A DNA stretch of 64,000 bases from Guadua angustifolia (Eukaryota; Streptophyta; Magnoliopsida; Poales; Poaceae): positions 248,001 through 312,000 of the forward strand of contig CM070518.1 in the NCBI GenBank assembly GCA_036346375.1, in the 5' to 3' direction. Positions 11,859-24,539 of the stretch are shown here, piece after piece. Under the pieces are notes generated by a model. That model saw nothing but the letters and a program-made list of their open reading frames with translations, was not told the origin of the DNA and made no database searches. Both the position numbers and the translations under genes were made by a program. Each line of letters opens with the position of its first letter. Position 1 is the first letter of the stretch.

Positions 11859-13461
11859 TGAAGGATCAAGTTGGCCTAGAGGGGTGAATAGGCAACTTTT
11901 CAAATTTTAGACTTAATTACAGAATAATTATCTTGCTTAAGTAAGATCTAACAAATACAAGGTGATAAAATACAAAGCACAAAACAATTGAGAATAGCGG
12001 AAAGTAACACAAAAGCAAGACTAAGCACAAGAGACACAAAAATTTATCCCGTGGTTCGGAGCCACTCTCCTACTCCACGTTAGAGCACTTCTCTCGAAAT
12101 ATAGCTCCTCCAAACCTAGTCGCAGTAGCTTTGGTCTCTACACGGGTAACTCTTTCACCACTCCAGTGAGGTGAGTTCCAAACCTCTCACAATCAGGTAG
12201 CCTTCCACAAGCACCTTTGGACAGGTCGCACCTACACTGCCTCTAAGCCGTCTAAGATCACTAAGATCTAAGAGTAATAGACTATGCACCAGCCCTTACT
12301 CTTGGTTTACCCAGCACAACACTACTAGACTAAGCTTAGAGCTAATACGCTTAGAAAGTGTTAAGATTTAGGGTTCAAAGGTGAAGCACAGTCTCTTTGG
12401 TAGAATGAATGCTCTAAGGTTGCTAAAATGTCAAGGAGATCATAAAGTCCACTGGTAGATGGCTTAGGAAATGCTTATATAGGCATTTAGGCTAAAAATA
12501 GCCATTACACCTACCACAGTAGCCGTTGGAACGTGTCAAACTATCAAAAATCAATTTAACACATTTGCTACAGACTAATCTTTGATACTGATCCTAATAA
12601 TCCGGACCAATCAAGGATATTTGCATCGGACTGAAAAATTTGGCCCATCGTACATAGCATGTTTGGATGTTTTGGTCCGGCGAAGAGATGTGAATTTGAC
12701 GTGTGCGTCGGACCGAAGAAATTTGATCCACCGTAGAAGGATTTCAATGGATTTAACAGCAACGGACTTTTTGAAATAACTTAAGGGTTTAACCGAGAGG
12801 AATGCTTTTGCGCCGGACTAGATTTTGTGTTAGCAGAATTTGGTTCAGCGTGAATGGTGTACGCTCGGTTTGCTTTAAACAGAGGATTTTTTCACCACGG
12901 ACTTAAGGAATAAAAGGTCCGGCGTAAATATCTTGCACCGGACAAGAATTTTTTATGGGAACTTTTGGTCCGTCATGAATGGAATGTGCTCGGTTAGGAT
13001 TCTGTTTGAGTATGTTTTGGCGTCGAACTAAAAATGGAATGGTCTAGTGAAAATGGATTTTGGCTAAGGTTGCGCCGGACTTAAGGAATGAGCAATGAAG
13101 TTTAGTCCGGGGAGACACTTTAGACTTTGTATAAGGAAAAGGGTTGATTCAAGGAACAGAATGACTAAAAAATTTTAACTCCAAGCAGTCTAATCTAGTC
13201 TTAGCCTTATGAACCAAAATTCTAACTTGTGCACAATCCCTCTTTATAGTACGACCAAACAAAAATAAATCCTACCTATTTAGCTTGAATCATCTCCCAA
13301 GCTAGAATTAGCAATAAATATCCTTAATCTTGACCATTTAGATGACTTCTTTGATGCTTCATCCAACATTCTTCATAGTTTAGAGATTATTGACTCAGTC
13401 ATCAACACCAAAAACATATAAATAAATATGAGATAAAAATTAGGGGGCCTAGATGCTATCA
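11859..13461 (-). repeat. Copia 3' LTR
   Basis: Starts TGAAGGATCAAGTTGGCCTA and ends GGATGCTATCA-like (plus strand), matching the other LTR over its length. It contains a run of CGGAC/GTCCGG motifs at about 12590-13110. Short ORFs inside are not genes. Confidence 0.93.
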
Positions 13462-13475
13462 AACTCCCCCTTTTT
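13462..13475 (-). promoter_or_regulatory. Copia polypurine tract
   Basis: Minus strand AAAAAGGGGGAGTT directly abuts the 3' LTR. Further AGGGGGAG-type tracts lie at about 13917-13927 and 18131-18139. Multiplied tracts are a known Sirevirus trait. Confidence 0.75.
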
Positions 13476-13930
13476 GGTGATTGATGATAACATACCTTTA
13501 CTAAGTCAATAATATCTCAAACATTCCGCAAAACAAAGTTAGCTTGACTGAGTATGAGCAGTTTTATGCAAAGATTATAACATTTATGCTCCTCTTAAAT
13601 ATGTGCAAGATTGTTAATGATCAAAGCTTTAGAGAGTATTAGAGTATTACAAATATCAGAGCTTGGACTATATTAGAGCATAGAATTGATCATTAAAGCT
13701 AGAGCAAAGTGTTAATGTCAGAGTAACTAAATGTATCAAATATATCAGGGCATCAAAGAACCAACAGAGAATCCAAATACAATTAGAACACTTAGAGTTA
13801 AAAACCAGAAACACAAAGCGACAAATATATATATATATATGGCAAAGATTAAACTTAAGGTCCCCCAACACTCCCTTTTACATATAGTAGCCCAAAGAGA
13901 ACTATATCTACTAATTCTCCCCCTTTGGCA

Positions 13931-16759
13931 TCAATTGCCAAAAATGGTACTATTTGCACTTGGAGAAGATCCTCTTGAGCTGATGAATACTGAGCTTTTT
14001 CGAGGAGGGGAGACAATCTTCACTTCATCATCATCTGATTGTTCCTGAGTCTGAGGACTTGGCACTAAGGCCATTGCTTGAGCATGCCAACTTGGATAAT
14101 CTGGATCACCGGGCTGGAGAGACAGATTATGAAGATCTTGTTGCATCTTATTCATATTCTCATTCATGGCCATATAAGAATCATAGAGCCCGCATAGTTC
14201 ATCATGATTGTCCTTGTAAGTATCTCTTTGATATTCTGTGAGAATCTTGTAGGCATTTTCAGAGATGTCAAAGTAGTTTTCTAGATTTTCACCAATCCAG
14301 TCAAGTGCACTCTGGCTGTGCTTGAAACCATCATTGACTTGACTATTAAGACTCTTCTGATTCTGATCGATCTTCAAATTCATATCATAAAACCTGTCTC
14401 TCAGCAAATTTTGGTTGGTGCCAAGTTTCTCAACCCAGTTTCTCAAGTCCCATTGATTTCTTCTAATGTGATCAAACCATGTGTAAGTTTCATTTCTGAA
14501 TCTGATCTGCTCTTCATATTGTTTTCTCAACTGTTCTTGGACTTGGACATTATACTGCTGTATTGCTCTCATCTGTTCTTCATGTCTTTGAGCTGCAAGT
14601 CTTTAATCTTCTTCATATCTAGCTTGAAACCCTCTCTGATCGCATAATATTACTGCTCATAGGATGAGAACCATGCTGGCTGAGTATCAAACAAGCTTTC
14701 CCAACCTAGGAAGGTGTCATGTTGAGCATGTTCAAGATGTGTTTCAGGAGGTAGAGGAGGATAAAAATGTGTGTCATGTTCACGAGGTACTCCAGACCCT
14801 CCAGCCTCATAATCATGTGCTCCTTCCCTTATTGCTTGACTCTCCATAAACCTTGCAGCTGTAGCCATTTCTTGGAGATGATGAATTTGTTGTTCCTCAG
14901 CATAAGAATGAGCAACTGAGCTGGAGAGAATTTGAGTGGTAGCATCTCCCTCATAGGAAAGCTCCCTAGGATTCCATGAACAGCCTTCATAGACTTCAGT
15001 TGGTTCATCTTGCTGACAGATGAATCTAGATTCTAAATGCTCCCTCATAGGATAAGTTGGTATACTTGGAATTTGAGCATCTAGCACTAGAGAATGGGCA
15101 GACTGAGCATGACTTGAAGATTTACTCTTAACACCACTGTGAGCGCTTGCCTCTTTACTTTTCTCAGATCTGCTTGCACTGTGATGGCTGCCATGACTCT
15201 GAGAATGAAGTGAGTTGTGGCTGTAGCCTCCACTCCTTGGAGCTACAAAGCTTCCAGCATGACTCGATGATTTACTTTTAATCCCACTGTGAGCACTTGG
15301 CTCTTCACTTCTGTCAGACCTTTTTCCACTATGGTGGCTGCCTTGACTTAGTGAGTGATGAGAGTGATGGCTGAAGCTTCCACCGAAGCTATATCTTTCA
15401 TCCTCAACCTCATTATGAGCACTTGGCCCATTTTTTTCTTCAGTTCCATATTCTGGAATAATTTTCACACTTGGTTGTACTGGATCTTCCTCTTCATGGG
15501 GTTAATTTTGCTGCAAGTTGTGAAGAAGTCCATATACTCTAAGTGTTTCCCCAGTTGACTTATGCATGGAGTACCTTTTGGGAAAACACTTGAAGTCCCT
15601 ATTTAGCTCCTCCTGAGATATTATGCCCTGTGCTAACAACATTTGAGTAATTAGTTGTGCAAAAGGCAAGGGACTTCCCATCTTCCTATAGATGGCTTTT
15701 TCATCTCCCCAAAGATGTAATCTACTAAGTCTATTGGCTGCTTGGACAGAATCAGATGAAGCAACCAAGCCAAATTTGGAGTTACTCCTTCTTTATAGCC
15801 AGTCTTAGGATAAATGGTATACCTCAAGATCAGCAGTAGAACTTTAGCTTCCTCTGGCTGACAATTAACCCTGTTTAGATTGAAATTTGTCTCTATGATG
15901 CCTCTGTAAATGTGAGCAGATACTTGTAAGTCTGGCATATCACCTACTTGCCTCCATCTCTAACCAGGAAACATTCTGTCATGGATTCTGGTTCTATTAA
16001 AGAGTGGACTTGAGGCACCAATAGCAGCTTCAAATTGAGGTGATATAACATTCCTGATTTTTCCATCTATAGTGAACAGAATGTACCTCCTTTGTTTGTT
16101 TACTAGGAGGGAAGCATAGAACTCTAGGGTTCTGTTTATACTCTAAGGAATAGTGCTATTTGACATTATATTTGCTAGTCCTGGAGTTGAGTTTATGCAG
16201 TCATACAATCTACTAGAACCAGCCACTGAGTTTTGGTTCCAATCTACATATTGATGATTTGATAGAGCTGACAATGGATTTCTATTTTTATGCTTCCTAC
16301 TCTTATATCCAATAAAGATGTTCTTTTGTAAATTAGTGATGAAACTTTCATCTGGAGGAGGTCTGTTGACTGGAAACCACATCTTTTCATTTACTAATCT
16401 TATTGCCCTTAGCTTTTTCCTCCAAGTGTTGCATGACTTTCCCAGTTAAGCATATCAACCTCATCATCTAGTTCAACATTTTCTGAAGAGGACTCTCTAC
16501 CAGGCTCATAATCATTGTCATCAGATGAAGATGATTATGACTGTACTAATTGTTTCCCTTTGCCTTTTTGAGGATGAGATGTGACTACTTTTCTGTTTAC
16601 TCTACCGGCAGTGTGAGTGTCTTGTAAGTATACTGGACCTTGTGGTTGCCTAGACAGAGAAATCCCTGGAGATAAACTAGATGTTTCTTGCCTTTTCCCT
16701 TTCACTTTTTCCACAATTTTCTCAATCAGTCCCCTTTTATCAGGATTCTTGGACCTCAT
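13931..16759 (-). pseudogene. Copia ORF3 downstream of pol (env-like/plant-transposon-protein type)
   Basis: An extra gene between pol and the 3' LTR, read on the minus strand. It starts MRSKNPDKRGLIEKIVEKVK at 16759. The middle (15938-15502) has EEAKVLLLILRYTIYPKTGY and GVTPNLAWLLHLILSK, resembling the domain annotated as putative plant transposon protein. Then comes a His/Ser-rich part (15468-15100) with two copies of a unit ending SAHSG.KSKSSSHA. A coiled-coil C-terminus follows (14572-13931, QEQLRKQYEEQIRFRNETYT). Stops at about 16535, 16385, 16143, 15960, 15500 and 14600 break it into pieces. Sireviruses often carry an envelope-like ORF in this place; I see no convincing membrane segment, so an envelope role is unsupported. 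Confidence 0.72.
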
Positions 16760-18129
16760 ATTGATAATCTAGCACAACCCCACTAAACTTGTTCAATCTA
16801 ACTCAAGATGACCTCTACTAAGCACAAACTGACCAGACCTAGGTTAAGACAAGAGGTTTTAGCTATGGATTCAGTTCTAGGTCTAGGGTTTTGCCAAAAA
16901 AAAAGAAAGGTCCAGGGAACTTACCAGGGCTTAGAGAAAGACTTCTTGCGTAGGAAAATAGCAGAACACCGTCGACAATGCCCAATGTGGATTTGCTTCG
17001 GTGTTGAGAGAAGAGATTCTACCCTTGAGAAATTTGCACAAGACGGATGAAAAATGGGGGAATTTTTGGTGAGGGTAGCAGTTACTATCGTAAGTATGAG
17101 TGAGAGAGAGAGCAAAGGAGTTTTGGTAACTAGCGCCTTTATGACTGGGTGGTTGGAGGAGACAGGCGTCCAGGTATGGTGGTGGAACCCATTGGGTAAA
17201 ACTGACTAAGATGAGTTAATATGGGTCCTGAAGTCAAAGGCAGGACAGCATTAGATCAGATCTAAAGCAATAGATAAGATTTTAAACAATTTTTTGAAAT
17301 GTGACGAGCATATTTTCAAAAGGAGTTCAAATTTGTTTGAATTTGATTAAGAGTTAGACACAGAGATATACAAGAGCATGCCAAACTAACTTGAAGAAAA
17401 ACAGTGAGTTAACCCTTTTGCGTCAGACTTAAATTTTTAGTTAGATTATTTTTGCTACAGACTAAGTCAAATTTGGTTCATGGTTAAAGAGTTTTGTTTT
17501 GAATAAAATTAGAGACAAAATTTCTTCTACGCCATACCAAATACTTTTAGTCCGTTGTCAATAGGCTTTTTCCTGCAGAGTTGGTCAGTCGCAAATGAAT
17601 AACTCTCGGTTCTTTTTGATTGATTTAGGTCCACAGAGCATAAGTATCTCTCTGATTTTAGAAATTAAGAGACATAGTTAATTTTTTGAGATTTTCAAAG
17701 ATCCAATTTGAAATAGCCAACTAAAAATTAGAAGATGGATCCTGAAAAAAATCTCTAGATAAAACTTCAATCAAACCAACAAACACACAAAACTCAGATG
17801 GATTTAGAATCCTTTGAAAATTTGTGAGTCTTAGATCCAAATGAGAGTGAGTATGTGAAACTCAGACTCAATTGAAAGACTCAAGTGCTGAATAGAACTA
17901 CTAGGTTAATTTTTGCAGCAAAATTTTGAATGAAAATAGATTTTGCTTATTTCACTACATTTTAGATGGGATGAGATTGAATCATAGAAGAGGAGAGACT
18001 TATAGCAACATTTTCTAATTTAAGTTGTAGAAACTCCTTTTACTTAAAAAAATAGCTCTATCCCATTTCAGCACTTAGGGTTAATTTGTTCACATAGTAG
18101 GCACCAAGAAATGCATAACAAGCAAACTT
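16760..18129 (-). other. Copia non-coding spacer between pol and ORF3
   Basis: About 1.3 kb without a coding signal. Degenerate CAGAC/TAGTCCG motifs at about 17400-17600 echo the LTR motif field. Position and composition fit the leader or intron region ahead of Sirevirus ORF3. Confidence 0.5.
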
Positions 18130-18384
18130 GGCTCCCCCTAAATGTGACATTATCAAGCAACATTTGAATAGGCAATAATATTTAATTCATTTCTTAACTT
18201 AGAAAATCTGGCCTCATCAAGGGGTTTAATGAAGATATCAACCAATTGGTCCTCAGTTCTTACATAACTAAGCATAATGTCACCCTTACCAACATGATCA
18301 CGAATAAAGTGATGTCTGATTTCAATATGCTTAGTTCAAGAGTGTTGAATCGGATTATTTGTTATTTTCACTGCACTTTCATTA
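18130..18384 (-). pseudogene. pol: C-terminal end of copia RNase H, cut off by the solo LTR
   Basis: Minus-strand reading gives HIEIRHHFIRDHVGKGDI and DQLVDIFIKPLDEARFSKLR, the conserved last part of copia RNase H (usual form LADIFTKPL). It directly abuts the CATTA duplication of the solo LTR at 18385. A polypurine tract follows at about 18131-18139. Confidence 0.85.
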
Positions 18385-21266
18385 TGTAACATCCCAAAAT
18401 TTTAGCTTTTAAATCAATTAATATTATTTTATTGCCATTTATGATTTTTATGAATTTTCTGAATTTATTTGGATTTTTTGAGATTTATTTGAATTATTTT
18501 AAATTAAGAAATATTACTTTCTATTAAATATTAATTATAAATATATAAAGTTAAAATAAAGTTTTTGAGAAAATATTTTATTTAAGTCAAGAATGTCTCA
18601 AGGTATTTTTGAGATTTTTCTTGGAATTTTTAGAGTATTTTTAATGCCTTAAATAAATCAAAACATTTAATCGGATTAATTAAAAAGGAAAAATTCGGGA
18701 AAATAAGGAATGAACAGTAACAGGCCGGCCCATCTACTATGCGGGCTGAATAGGAAACGGGAGGGCTAACCTCGACCGTTGGATCAAGATCCAACGGTCT
18801 TCATCACCCAACCGAATTAGGAAACCTCGGTTTAATCATGGCCGTCGGATGAGCATCGAACGGCCCTTGCTCATCGTTTCCGATTCGAATCGCCGCCGCC
18901 TTCCAAAAACGCCGTCGCCTTCCAAGCACCGCCGCCGCTCTTCCATCTATACCGCACCAAGCCGAGTATAAAAAGCCCCCGAGCCCCTCCGGTACCCACA
19001 CCTTAGCTCCGCACCTTTTCCCCCACGAGCCATCGCCGGAGAGTCCCCAAGAAGGCCGCCTGTGCTCGCCGGAGTCACCGAAGCACTGTGCCGCGTCTAC
19101 GCCGTCGCCGAGGACCTCATTCGCCTCACCGGTACCCAACGAAAACCCGTGTCGCCGATCCGCGCCCGTCTCTTGGTCACCGAGCACGCCAGAGCGCTAA
19201 CGGAGCGTCGTCGTCTTCGCCTCCGGTTGCTCGGCGCCACCACCACCGCCGCCGAAGCTTTCCGATCGTCAGATCGTCAACGGAGCGCCAAGATCTCGCC
19301 ACGTCGCCGGTTAAGGTTGAGTTGATGCTTCGCTGACGCGTGTCGCCACGTGGATGAAACGCTGAGGTGGCGATGAGTTGGCGCCACGCGTGCACATGTG
19401 TTAGCTGACGCCGAAAAATCGGATTTTTCTATATAAAAATAATTCACTAAATTCGGAATTTCTATTTTCAGGGTATTTTCAAGATTTTCAAACTTCAAAA
19501 CATCATAACTTTCGTATACAAACTCCGATTGAGGTGATTCAAATTCCTAAAAATTTGTAAAAATGAGATCTTTCTAATGGTGGCTTTTATTTGAATTTTT
19601 GAATTTATTTGCTCTTTAGTTTTGGTTTTATTTGCTTTTCTCTCTCGATTCGCGTGAGACGTTGAATATGCGAGGCTTCAGAAGGATTTCTCACCAGAAT
19701 TATTTTCGAGACCGAAACAAGAGCTTAACGAAGGCAAGTTGTGCTTTGATTATGTTGCACCTATAAATTAGACTGCATGCTATTTTGGTTTACTCTATCA
19801 CTTGTTATTTCATAAGTACAAATGATTTTGACCTAGATTGGGATTTAGATATTATACCCTATTGAATACACCCTACCTTGTTAAATTGTTTGCCATGATC
19901 CACTTGTCACTCTAGGTTGGTTAATTATAGTTGGTTAATAGAAAATCAACATGGATGGTTAGAACGGAATAGAATTGCTTAGCCATGCCATGTCATCACA
20001 TGCTCATGGAATATTGCTTAATAATCTTGACTAATAGAATATGGAACAATGATGATAACTTGTGGGCCATGTGTGGTCGCACAAAGAGATTGAGTTGTTG
20101 TGACAATGAGTCACATAACAATGTTGATTTGTGAAAAGCACGTGGTGCTTGGTAACCAACCAGGAGGGTAATTACTTTAGATTGAAGCAAGTGGAAGGGG
20201 GGTGTGCGTGGAGGGCTCAAGTGGAGCCGAGGGTATGTGTATGTCTTGCTTTAATCAATCCTAAGGACTTAACCTTGCGAGCCTTTGACTGAGTCAAACT
20301 TGCGACCACACGTCTGTTATGGGGCACCTAGTGACTAATTTGCAAATGCTTAACTTAAGTGCTATCTTGGTGGTGTGAGTCCGGTGCACGGGGAAACTCA
20401 CATGGCGCAAGAGGGGGGCCTGTTGTGGTGGCGAGTCCTCGTTGTTGAAACCTTAGCGGGTAGCACCGGGTTAAGAGGATGCATTGTAAAGGCTTTGTTA
20501 TAATCGTCACTTTGTGTGGTGCATGGTTATATCGTGTGGGTAAAGTGCATAACCTCTGCAGAGTGTACAATCTATTCGGATAGCCGTGTGCTCACGGTAT
20601 TGAGCAATGCTCGGGATTCTGATCAAGGGTAGTTAATTAAAATGGACAACTGGATGGGATGGCAGGATGTCATGTGGATAATGGAACTTGATTTAGGATG
20701 GTGAACTTGGGTTTGATTTGAGAAACAATGGAATCTATTTACTTGTTATTATTTGTTTTACTGTCTTTTCAATCTACATATTGCTTATGTTTGAAATGCT
20801 GCTTTACTGCTTATGAGCCACTTAGCCATTCCTTTGGAATAAGCCTGCATATAGTTATAGTAGAATTGCATTATGTGCACAACTTGTTGAGTACGTGTTG
20901 GTGTACTCACCCTTGCTTAACAACCAACAACAGTGGAGGAGTCATCGCCTGTGCTTGAGGAGGACTTTCAGGTGGACGCAAGTCACTAGGCCAAGCCTTG
21001 TCGACGCTGTGGTGTCTCGATGAGTCACTACGTCTTCTACGATTTTCATTGCATTTGTCTTATTTTATCTTAGTCTTGCCCTATAAGGCGAATAAATGTA
21101 AGTGATCATAAGATCATACACTAGTTATATTAAATAAATGAAGTCTTATTGTTATTATCGTTGTGTATGATATGATGCTTACCGATGTTAAGCCGTGTGC
21201 ACTAGCGTTGATCCCGGAATAGTGCGGCATACGGTGGATCCGAATTGGTGAATTCGGGTCACTACA
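18385..21266 (+). repeat. Solo LTR of the long-LTR gypsy family inside copia RNase H
   Basis: Begins TGTAACATCCCAAAATTTTA and ends AATTCGGGTCACTACA. Perfect duplication CATTA at 18380-18384 and 21267-21271. It is 2882 bp, in the same order as the LTRs of the element at 38682-50686 but in the opposite orientation. It has no internal domain, so a full element inserted into copia and then recombined between its LTRs. ORFs within (for example 19062-19325) lie in the GC-rich untranslated part. Confidence 0.92.
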
Positions 21267-24200
21267 CATTATCACATAAAAGAGGCACATTATTAAACTT
21301 AATACCATAATCCAAAAATGTTTGCTTGATAAATAAAATTTGAGCACAACAATTGCCGGTAGCCATATATTCGGCTTCAATAGTAGAAAGTGCTATTGAG
21401 TTTTACTTTTTAGAACACCAAGACACTAAACATCTTCCAAGCAAATGACAACCCCCTGAGGTACTTTTACGATCAATTTTGCAACCGGCATAGTCGGAAT
21501 CCGAATAGCCAAGAAGCTCAAAAGAAGCACCTTTGGGGTACCATAAACCGATGCAAGGGGTAAACTTTAGATATCTAAATATTCCTTTTACAGCACTAAG
21601 ATGAATTTCTTTAGGAGTAGATTGAAATCTAGCACACATACAAACACTAAACATGATATCGGGCCTAGATGCGGTCAAGTAAAGAAGAGACCCTATTATG
21701 GACCTATATAGCTTTTGGTCAACAGGCTTACCTCCCACATCTTGATCAAGATGTGTATTTCTTGCCATGGGAGTTTTGATTGGTTTACATTCTTCCATCT
21801 TGAAGCACTTAAGGAGGTCCTTGGTGTACTTTTCTTATGAAATAAAGGTTCTCTCCTTCAGCTGTTTGACTTGAAATCCGAGGAAGAATGATAGCTCCCC
21901 TATCATAGACATTTCAAACTCTTTTGCCATCATGTCACCGAATTCCTTGCAAAATGAGAGATTAGTACATCCAAAAATGATATCATCCACATAAATTTGC
22001 AAATCATTAATGCACCATTGATTTCTTTTAGGAATAATGTTGGTTCAACCTTCCCAATTTTAAAATTCTTTTCTAAGAGGAAATCTCTAAGGCGCTCATA
22101 CCATGCCCTAGGAGCTTGTTTCAAACTATAGAGTGCCTTAGACAATTTGTAAACATGGTTAGGCAAATTTAAATCTTCAAAACCGGGTGGTTGTTTAACA
22201 TAAACAGTTTCATCAATGATACCATTAAAAAATGCACTTTTCACATCCATTTGAAAAAGAGTAATATTAAAATAAGAATCAAAGGCTAGAAGGAACCGTA
22301 TAGCTTTAAGACATGCTATAGGGGCATATATTTCCCCATAGTCTAAACCTTCTACTTGAGTGAAGCCTTGCGCTACTAGCCTTGTCTTATTACGTATCAC
22401 AACTCCGTTTTCATCTTTCTTGTTCCGGAACACCTACTTTGTTCCAATGACGTTGTGATCCTTTGGGCACTCCGTCAAGTTCTAGACTTTGTTCCTTTCG
22501 AAGTTGTTAAGCTCTTCTTATATGGCTATGATCCAATCGGCATCTTCTACAATTTTAGATTCAATACAAGAAACAAACGAGTAATGTTCACAAAAAGAAG
22601 CTTATCTAGAGCGAGTTTGAACACCCTTACTGATTTCACTAATAATTTGGTTCGTGGGGTGATCCTTAGTAATTGTGTGATGGCTCTTGATGAAGGTTGG
22701 TCTGTCTTGGTCCTTCTCTTCATCTTCTTCTTCTGTTCCGCCATGTGGTTCCATAGATGGTGTAGGCAACTCATTTTTATCTTCCTTGGGTTTTTTGTCC
22801 CAAACTTTCATCTTCCTCATTGCTTGCACCAATGCATCATCACCTACATCATCTAAATTCTCGTGCTCACCTTGTAAGCCATTAGATTCATCACATTTAA
22901 CATCATATGTTTCTTCTACTAATCCAGTTGAATTAGTAAATACTCTATAGGCTTTAGACTTAAAAGAATATCCTAACATAATACCAATATCACATCTAGA
23001 TTGAAATTTACCCAAGTGTGTTCTTTTTTTTGTAGATATACACTTTACAACCGAACACACCAAAATAGGATATGTTAGGCCGCCAACCTACCAATAGCTC
23101 ATATGGGGTTTTCTTAAGAAGTCTATAAAGATAAAGACAGTTAATTACATGACAAGCAGTGTTAATAGGGTGAAATCCTCATATGCCACTAAAAGTTTAC
23201 CTCATCTCTTATTTGCTACTCATTGTGTCAATGACATGTGGGCCCTGGTCCCACATGTCATTGACACATTTTAGAACTTCCCCAAATTACAATGGCAAAT
23301 AAGGAATTAATCCGTGTTAATGGCTTTAGCCCAAAAGGCATTAGATGTACCATATTCATCTAACATAGACCTAGCCATTTCAATAAGTGTTCTATTCTTT
23401 CTCTCAATCACACTATTTTGTTGAGGAGTATAGGTGGCTAAGAGTTCATGTTTTATTCCTAACTCATTACAATATTCAATAATGTTAGTATTAACAAACT
23501 CGGATCCATTGTCGCTTCTTATTTTCTTGATGGGGCAATCAAATTCATTTTGGGCCCTTTTTTGCAAAGGTTTTGAAAAATTTTCCGACTTCACTTTTAT
23601 TTGGCAAAAAGAAAACCCAAATAAATCTGGAGTAGTCATCTACTATTATAAGGCAATATGAGTTACCACCAATGCTAGCATATAAAGTGGGGCCAAACAC
23701 ATCCATATGCAAGAGCTCTAGTGGTCTAATGGTGGACATGATGCTTTTGATAGGATGAGAATTAGCTACTTACTTGCCGGCTTGGCAAGCACTATATAGC
23801 TTATTCTTTTCAAACTTAACATCTTTTAGACCTACCGTTAGGTCATTTTTTTAAAATCTTTTTAAAGTTAGACATACCTACATGTCCAAGACGTCTATGC
23901 TATTGCCATCCAAGGGAGACTTTAGCTAATAGGCAAGTCGAGATGCAAGAGGAATTAGATTTGAAATCAACTAAATAGAGATTTTGAAATCTAAAACCTT
24001 TGAAAATAAGCTTTTCATTTTTGTAAAACACAGTTACCCCATCAATTGAGAAGATACAATAGAATCTAAGATCACACAATTGAGCAACTGAAAGTAAATT
24101 GAAATTTAAGGATTCAACAAGAAGAACATTATCAATTGAATGATCATTTGAAATAACAATCTTACCAATACCCTTTACCTTTCATTTGTTGTTATCCCCA

Positions 24201-24530
24201 AATGTGATTTTGTGCCTTAGATCATTTTCTCCTTCAATTGAGGTGAACATTCTTGAGGTCCCGGTCATGTGTTGAGTGCAGTCACTGTCAATCACCCAAT
24301 GCCGGCCTCCACTCTTATAGTTCACCTAGACAAAGAAATTTATTTCTTAACTTTAGGTACCCATGCTTTTGGGTCATTTGGTGTTAGTTTCAACAATTTT
24401 GGGGCCAAAAGGATTTAGAAGCAAGGACTTAGGCACCCAAATAACTCTAAGTTTTTTATCAAGATTAGAGGGGCCCACATATTTCATATTCATTTTACCC
24501 TAAAATCCTTAAAAAAATATATAATGAGCA
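21267..24530 (-). pseudogene. pol: Copia pol: protease, integrase, reverse transcriptase and start of RNase H
   Basis: Protease lies near 24310-24270 (VIDSDCTQHMTG), where the catalytic DSG is DSD. The GAG-pre-integrase region includes LLVESLNFNLLSVAQLC. The integrase core at 23739-23307 shows LLHMDVFGP, KIRSDNGSEFVNT and NSVIERKNRT, giving the D, D and E. A MITE splits the integrase C-terminal part, which resumes at about 23158 to 22602. RT at 22433-21930 contains KTRLVAQGFTQVEG, MDVKSAFFNG and LKQAPRAWYERL. The YVDD box survives but only after a frameshift near 22030. RNase H begins at 21798-21403 (GYSDSDYAGCKIDRKSTSG). The solo LTR at 18385-21266 cuts RNase H. Several stops and frameshifts make pol non-functional. 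Confidence 0.92.
23167..23313. mobile_element. 147 bp MITE inside copia integrase
   Basis: Perfect 8 bp duplication GTGTTAAT at 23159-23166 and 23314-23321. Imperfect terminal inverted repeats are TCCTCATATGCCACT and, inverted, TTCCTTATTTGCCATTG. An internal near-perfect hairpin has arms GTGTCAATGACATGTGGGCC and GGTCCCACATGTCATTGACA. It interrupts the integrase reading frame after ..NAFWAKAIN. The duplication length suggests a hAT MITE. Confidence 0.82.
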
Positions 24531-24539
24531 TCTACCATG

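Noticed and set aside
13826..13841. TA repeat at 13827-13840 as a functional microsatellite
   Set aside because: Short (about seven units) and inside a transposon; no reason to see a function.
14650..15468. His/Ser-rich part of copia ORF3 as a host seed-storage or antifreeze-type protein
   Set aside because: It is in frame with flanking retrotransposon ORF3 pieces and lies within the element bounded by matching LTRs.
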